Shown piece after piece: positions 60,033 through 64,000 of a stretch of DNA of 64,000 nucleotides. Each line of letters opens with the position of its first letter. Positions within the stretch are counted from its first letter, which is position 1. The position numbers were made by a program, and so were the translations under genes. Below the pieces are notes generated by a model. That model worked only from the letters and a program-made list of their open reading frames with translations, ran no database searches and was not told the origin of the DNA. Source of the DNA: Halobacillus campisalis (lineage in GTDB: Bacteria; Bacillota; Bacilli; Bacillales; Halobacillaceae); contig NZ_JAPVRC010000005.1 in NCBI RefSeq assembly GCF_030345335.1, positions 186,001 to 250,000 of the forward strand. The letters run 5' to 3'.

Positions 60033-60996
60033 AGCAGCATTATTAGGATTCGGCACCGTCGGCCAAGGTGTTTATGAAATTCTGGAAGAGAAACAACAAG
60101 ATTTACAACATTTACTCGGGCGCCCGGTAGAGGTGGTCGGTATTCTTGTGAATGACATGAACAAAAGCCGCCCGGTCAGAACAGAAACCCTGGTCACAGA
60201 CCGATTCGAACAGATTCTTGAGCAGCAGCCTGACGTTATATTTGAAGCCACCATCGGCCAAGAGCCCGGTTATTCATATATCAAACAAGCGTTAAATGAA
60301 AGAATTCATGTAGTGACCGCTAACAAAGTGATGTTTGCCGCGCACGGGGAAGATATATTGGAGGTCGCTGATTTCCATGATGTCGGAATTGGATACGAAG
60401 CGACAACTGCTGCCGGTACACCGATCATCGGCACATTATCCCACCTCCTTCAAATCAACAACATAACTAAGGTAGAAGCCATTCTTAACGGGACAAGCAA
60501 CTATATCCTTACGGCGATGCAGCAAGACGGAAAAAGTTTTTCCGAGGCTTTACAGGAAGCGAAAGATAAAGGATACGCAGAGGCTGATCCGGCCAATGAC
60601 ATTGAAGGACATGATGCTTTTTACAAGTTAATGATCCTCAGTCAATTGCTCCATAAAAAACAGCCCGTCTGGTCAGATGTTCCTCTTAAAGGCATTTCCC
60701 AAATCTCACCAGAAGATTTAACTGAAGCTGCACAAAAAGGGGAAAGAATACGTCATGTAGCCGCGCTTGAGCTGATTAACGGGGAATTGTCTGCTCAAGT
60801 GAAACCTGTGGCCCTCCCCGCTTCCCACGGACTTCACTCCATAGATGGAGTAGATAATGCCATCACCGTTTCAGGAGATTTAGTAGGCTCTGTTACGCTT
60901 CGTGGACCTGGTGCGGGGAAACGCACCACTGCCAGTGCAATGGTGGAAGATTTTGTGCGTATTCTTCAATCAGCGCCTATTTATCAACTTCATTAA
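60022..60996 (+). CDS. hom: Homoserine dehydrogenase without ACT domain
   Basis: A 324-residue NAD(P)H-dependent enzyme reducing aspartate semialdehyde to homoserine. Rossmann motif LGFGTVGQGVYEIL at residue 8; catalytic-domain motifs TAAGTPIIGTL, NGTSNYILTAM and YAEADPANDIEGHDA. Typical Hom proteins of about 430 residues end with an ACT regulatory domain; this one stops before it, implying loss of threonine feedback and a dedicated methionine-branch copy. It overlaps metX by 11 nt and shares the SAM riboswitch. Confidence 0.95.
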   Translation: MTIKAALLGFGTVGQGVYEILEEKQQDLQHLLGRPVEVVGILVNDMNKSRPVRTETLVTDRFEQILEQQPDVIFEATIGQEPGYSYIKQALNERIHVVTANKVMFAAHGEDILEVADFHDVGIGYEATTAAGTPIIGTLSHLLQINNITKVEAILNGTSNYILTAMQQDGKSFSEALQEAKDKGYAEADPANDIEGHDAFYKLMILSQLLHKKQPVWSDVPLKGISQISPEDLTEAAQKGERIRHVAALELINGELSAQVKPVALPASHGLHSIDGVDNAITVSGDLVGSVTLRGPGAGKRTTASAMVEDFVRILQSAPIYQLH

Positions 60997-61003
60997 ACGA
61001 AGC

Positions 61004-61041
61004 CAAAAAAATCCTGAGACGAAATTGTCTCAGGATTTTCA
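61004..61041. terminator. Bidirectional terminator between hom and the lipoprotein gene
   Basis: Stem AATCCTGAGAC/GTCTCAGGATT (61010-61037) with T-rich tails on both strands. Confidence 0.9.
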
Positions 61042-61044
61042 TTA

Positions 61045-61755
61045 TTATTTTTCTTTTAACCATGACTTCTGAATCTCTGCATATTTAGAACGCATCATAT
61101 CTTCTAGATGTATCTTAGAGATTTTTATCAAATCCTCTTCAGCACCGGAGTCTGAATGGAGGTAAATTTCAATACGGTCACCTTTAAGAGCTACATTTGT
61201 GAAATTCCCGGCATCAACCGCAAGCTCCGCACGCCCGCTTAATTCTTCATTCACCAGCTCAGTCAAGTGTTTTACGTGCTGCTCATCTTTTGTGAAAATG
61301 TCCTCTAATGCAAGCCGCTTCCCTTTCGACTTATCAAAATTCAAAACAGAATCAAAATTCACAGGAGAGTTGTCACCTGTAATAATAGACTGGTTGAATT
61401 TCACAACAAAAACATGTTCATCTTCGTAGAGAACATCATAAGACACACTAAATTCATGTGTGACGTCACTGTTTTGTTTTTCATGCGCTTTGTAACTGAT
61501 TTTTTTGAATTTCTCTTTACTCTGGTTCACAAAGTCGATAATCGACTGATCGATTTGATCGTTTGGGGTTTGCGGATAATCAATAGACACATGGTACTCT
61601 TCAATTTTTTCAGTTTCTTCTTTAGTTGTTATTTCATAAGGTTCTTTTTTTTGAGATGACGAGGCTTTTTGATCATTAGCATCCGCAATGATAAATGAGC
61701 AGGCCGTCAGCAGTACTACACTAAGAAGTGATAGATATATATTAAATGAATTCAT
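61045..61755 (-). CDS. Lipoprotein with DUF4163/DUF3298-type domain
   Basis: A 236-residue secreted lipoprotein: signal peptide MNSFNIYLSLLSVVLLTAC with lipobox LTAC. The mature part has VSIDYPQTPNDQIDQSIIDFVNQ and FVVKFNQSIITGDNSPVNFD, followed by LNFDKSKGKRLALEDIFTKD, the layout of DUF4163 plus DUF3298 as in B. subtilis PdaC and RsiV extracellular parts. Those domains bind ligand or peptidoglycan; no catalytic domain follows here. Monocistronic. Confidence 0.8.
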   Translation of the reverse strand: MNSFNIYLSLLSVVLLTACSFIIADANDQKASSSQKKEPYEITTKEETEKIEEYHVSIDYPQTPNDQIDQSIIDFVNQSKEKFKKISYKAHEKQNSDVTHEFSVSYDVLYEDEHVFVVKFNQSIITGDNSPVNFDSVLNFDKSKGKRLALEDIFTKDEQHVKHLTELVNEELSGRAELAVDAGNFTNVALKGDRIEIYLHSDSGAEEDLIKISKIHLEDMMRSKYAEIQKSWLKEK

Positions 61756-61847
61756 TTTCTTCCCTCTTTAATCATGATCTTTTCAAATCATAGTGTAACA
61801 CAAATGTAATAGGGAATTAATAAATTTGTTATAAACAATCGATTTTT

Positions 61848-62684
61848 TTATATTTTCGTTCGAACATCCCATAGTTCTGGGAAAAAACGGTGGTCGAGTA
61901 CCTTTTTCAAATACCCTACCCCCGAAGACCCTCCCGTTCCCGTTTTATGGCCAATAATTCTTTCTACTGTTTTCATGTGCCTGAATCTCCACTGCTGCAG
62001 AGAATCTTCAATATCTACAAGCTTTTCAGCTAATTGGTATAGGTTCCAATATCGATCAGTGTTTTTGTACACTTCTGCCCAAGCCTGTTCCACACTAGGG
62101 TCCGCTTGATAAATTTCAGTATAATCTCTATTCGTAAGGGAAGGATTGATCGGAAAACCTGCTTCGACGAGTTTTTCTATTGCTGCATCGTACAAACTCG
62201 GGGCTTCATAAGCTTGTTTTAATTCCTCATGTAGTTCACGATCTTTTTCATAAATTTTTATGACGTGCGGGGTTTTATAACCGAGAGCGAACTCGACCAT
62301 CCGATATTGGTAGGATTGAAATCCAGATGCTTGACCGAGTTTATCCCGAAACTGGATATATTCTGCCGGGGTCAGTGTGGAAAGCACATCCCACGCGTGA
62401 ATAATCTGAGTCTGAATCGTAGAGACTCGCGATAACATTTTGAAAGCTTCCTGCATTTCACCTTTTCGTATAGAAAGAACAGAGGCCTGTAATTCGTGCA
62501 GAATGAGTTTCATCCAGAGCTCACTAACCTGGTGAATGATGATAAAAAGCATTTCATCGTGATGATCAGATAACCGGTGCTGTGAAGAGAGAAGAGGGTC
62601 CAGTTTCAAATATTCTCCATAAGTCATCTTCTCTCGAAAATCCGTATGAACATGTTCGTTCCCTTTTGATCCATCTTCTTTCAA
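61848..62684 (-). CDS. kynA: Tryptophan 2,3-dioxygenase
   Basis: Heme enzyme of 278 residues opening the indole ring of tryptophan to N-formylkynurenine. Family motifs: [16 protein letters not shown] near the start, [56 protein letters not shown] (with the heme-ligand His) and [16 protein letters not shown]. The start is TTG 62684, about 8 nt after AGAGGTG. It lies 16 bp after the DUF4166 gene, as second gene of a pair, and far from kynU/kynB. Confidence 0.95.
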   Translation of the reverse strand: MKEDGSKGNEHVHTDFREKMTYGEYLKLDPLLSSQHRLSDHHDEMLFIIIHQVSELWMKLILHELQASVLSIRKGEMQEAFKMLSRVSTIQTQIIHAWDVLSTLTPAEYIQFRDKLGQASGFQSYQYRMVEFALGYKTPHVIKIYEKDRELHEELKQAYEAPSLYDAAIEKLVEAGFPINPSLTNRDYTEIYQADPSVEQAWAEVYKNTDRYWNLYQLAEKLVDIEDSLQQWRFRHMKTVERIIGHKTGTGGSSGVGYLKKVLDHRFFPELWDVRTKI

Positions 62685-62700
62685 TATGGTTCACCTCTTT

Positions 62701-63345
62701 TTAAGTCAGTATCCCCCGGTCAGGAATGTGGTTCGATGTGATCGGCAGGATTTCAGTGTGGACAAGCCCTTCATACATTAAGACCGTTCCGATTATTGGA
62801 TGTTCAACGTGGACGTGAACTCGAAAAGCCTGTTCCTTTTCATCATAGTGCTCGTATAAAGAGGTTCGCGGCCCCTTAATCGATAAAGAATCCAATACCT
62901 TAGTCTTACGAGAATGCATGAGCAATCCTCCCTCTTTCGTCACATCTACATCCATGACGGTAGATAATAAAGAAGATTTACCTAAGCGGTCTACTATGGC
63001 TTGTTCTTGTTCATCGTAATACATCGCTGCGTCAAAACCACGAATCGCGTATGGGAAAAAGAAGCGGCGGATATAACTCAGCGCCTCCCGCCCGTCATCG
63101 TCTTCGTACGCATAATTTTCTAAAGTGAACGGCACCTCTTTCCCTCTTTCTCCAAATATGACGTGGTCTTTTGCGCCGATATTCAAGAAAGGGCGTAACA
63201 TAAGAGGAGTACCCCTTATTTCTGTCATTCTCCCTTGGCCGAGGACCATAATATTTTGTTGACTTGTAATTCCGAATTTCTTTTGTAGTTCGGGGTGCAG
63301 CTGATGAAATTTTTCTTCGAGTGCTAAATGGAAAATCGATTTCAT
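62701..63345 (-). CDS. DUF4166-like protein
   Basis: A 214-residue, probably cytoplasmic, beta-rich protein. N-terminal FHLALEEKFHQLHPELQKKFG and repeated GxG-type turns (VLGQGRMTEIRGTPLMLRPF) with a C-terminal VHVHVEHPIIGTVLMYEGLV resemble DUF4166, of unknown function. It immediately precedes kynA and is probably co-transcribed, but no link to tryptophan metabolism can be derived from the sequence. AGGTAC-like weak site upstream. Confidence 0.7.
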   Translation of the reverse strand: MKSIFHLALEEKFHQLHPELQKKFGITSQQNIMVLGQGRMTEIRGTPLMLRPFLNIGAKDHVIFGERGKEVPFTLENYAYEDDDGREALSYIRRFFFPYAIRGFDAAMYYDEQEQAIVDRLGKSSLLSTVMDVDVTKEGGLLMHSRKTKVLDSLSIKGPRTSLYEHYDEKEQAFRVHVHVEHPIIGTVLMYEGLVHTEILPITSNHIPDRGILT

Positions 63346-63418
63346 AAATTGTACCTCCCATACGTTCTATAGTGTCTTTATGTAGAAAGGGAGCTGTTGA
63401 AGACTCCCTTCCTTTTTG

Positions 63419-64000
63419 CTACATCACTTCTTCTGCGAATTGACTGATTGAATAACCCTTGCTCTGCTTCATCAGCCAGCCCTGGTTCTCCAGCTGCTTA
63501 AATAATCGCTGGATATATTTTTCCGGCCAGTCTGACAAAAGGCCAAACCAGCGTGTTTCATGAAGATGAAGCCTGCGGAGTTTATTCGTCGATTTCCCCG
63601 CAAGAACTTGTACAAGCGTATGTGCGGGATAATCTGTGCCATAATAATGGATTAGATCAAGCATTTGCTGGACAGAAGCATAATCAAGTGAGCGATCTTT
63701 AATCGTGATGATAATATCATCTTCCTGATAAACGACTTGACTGAGCCTCTCATTTAGTTCTTGTAAAAGCTGGTCCAGTGCAAGTTCTATATCTTCTGGT
63801 ATATTATCCACCCATCCTTCCACCTGCTTCACCATAGAGACGTCGGCCAGCTTAATATGAGCAAGCCAGATGAGATTGGACTCAAACGACTCAATAGGCA
63901 GGTCGGAATGGTTCAATTTTTCATACATATCCAGAATCGTATCAGTCGTGACGAATGGCTCGTCATGTTTATATCGTTTGATCAAGTGAGCAATCTGTAA
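63419..64000 (-). CDS. RQC-like DNA-binding protein, N-terminus beyond window edge
   Basis: The frame is open through the right edge (TTA CAG ATT GCT CAC before the first candidate TTG at 63985), so only the C-terminal part is seen. The last 70 residues, TLVQVLAGKSTNKLRRLHLH then WFGLLSDWPEKYIQRLFKQL and GYSISQF, resemble the RQC winged helix of RecQ helicases. It could be a stand-alone RQC protein (RQC-minor type) or the end of a larger protein. No helicase motifs are visible in the part present. Confidence 0.6.
   Translation of the reverse strand, partial: LQIAHLIKRYKHDEPFVTTDTILDMYEKLNHSDLPIESFESNLIWLAHIKLADVSMVKQVEGWVDNIPEDIELALDQLLQELNERLSQVVYQEDDIIITIKDRSLDYASVQQMLDLIHYYGTDYPAHTLVQVLAGKSTNKLRRLHLHETRWFGLLSDWPEKYIQRLFKQLENQGWLMKQSKGYSISQFAEEVM

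Overview
The window looks like chromosomal DNA of a moderately salt-adapted, low-GC member of the Bacillaceae, most like Halobacillus or a close relative (inference). The support is: many genes with recognisable Bacillus subtilis counterparts (pepT, ampS, recQ, CssRS-HtrA, NiaR, YuxH, YhfW, YkhA, YpqE, YerO-like TetR); Bacillaceae/Staphylococcaceae small-protein families (SE1561, SE1832); strong AGGAGG ribosome binding sites; a BCCT osmolyte transporter, a large Na+/H+ antiporter and several Na+-coupled amino-acid carriers; and many acidic exported proteins. No rRNA, tRNA, CRISPR array, intact transposase, prophage or defence locus was seen.

Layout. 1-1.6 kb: 3' part of a GH13 alpha-glucosidase. 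2.1-4.0 kb: OsmC-like protein and a small overlapping operon (SE1561, membrane protein, GNAT). 4.0-6.4 kb: a TerC-family metal exporter behind a Mn2+ (yybP-ykoY) riboswitch, then peptidase T. 6.5-8.9 kb: AI-2E-family and MFS transporters. 9.7-12.7 kb: a TRAP transporter (dctQ, dctM, dctP). 13.4-17.5 kb: SE1832 small protein, NhaP-type antiporter, BrnQ. 17.9-21.2 kb: the circularly permuted ATP-grasp / alpha-E / transglutaminase operon. 21.3-25.7 kb: MDR oxidoreductase, RecQ, small membrane protein. 25.8-28.5 kb: LysE exporter, kynU and kynB. 28.5-37 kb: BCCT transporter, a 57-residue zinc-ribbon protein, CrtI-like oxidoreductase, AmpS aminopeptidase, ABC-F ATPase, Na+/alanine symporter. 37.7-43.3 kb: YkhA thioesterase, a CssRS-like two-component pair divergent from an HtrA protease, cardiolipin synthase. 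44.4-49.8 kb: NiaR, sucrose-6-phosphate hydrolase, a PTS IIA protein, methionine gamma-lyase, an EAL-HDOD protein. 50.6-55.6 kb: Rieske oxidoreductase, RarD, renalase-like oxidoreductase, and a TetR regulator facing the wreck of an RND efflux pump. 56.5-58.6 kb: unknown protein plus FAD monooxygenase, DUF2188 protein. 58.7-61 kb: SAM riboswitch, metX, hom. 61-64 kb: DUF3298-type lipoprotein, kynA with a DUF4166 protein, and a partial RQC-like protein.

How the parts connect. kynA (62 kb) and kynB/kynU (27 kb) together encode tryptophan to anthranilate degradation, but lie about 34 kb apart on opposite strands. metX-hom make methionine precursors under SAM control, while a methionine gamma-lyase degrades methionine. 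CssRS and HtrA form a secretion-stress module.

The most unusual feature is the intergenic DNA. Seven copies, intact or decayed, of a roughly 0.3-0.8 kb non-coding element recur, always between genes. Each has imperfect terminal inverted repeats (core ATAGTGGAAGACT) and, when complete, two inverted copies of a roughly 125-bp hairpin whose outer arms differ from copy to copy yet stay complementary. This looks like a MITE-type family carrying a structured hairpin under selection (inference). Two genes also appear to start at ATT or ATC codons.
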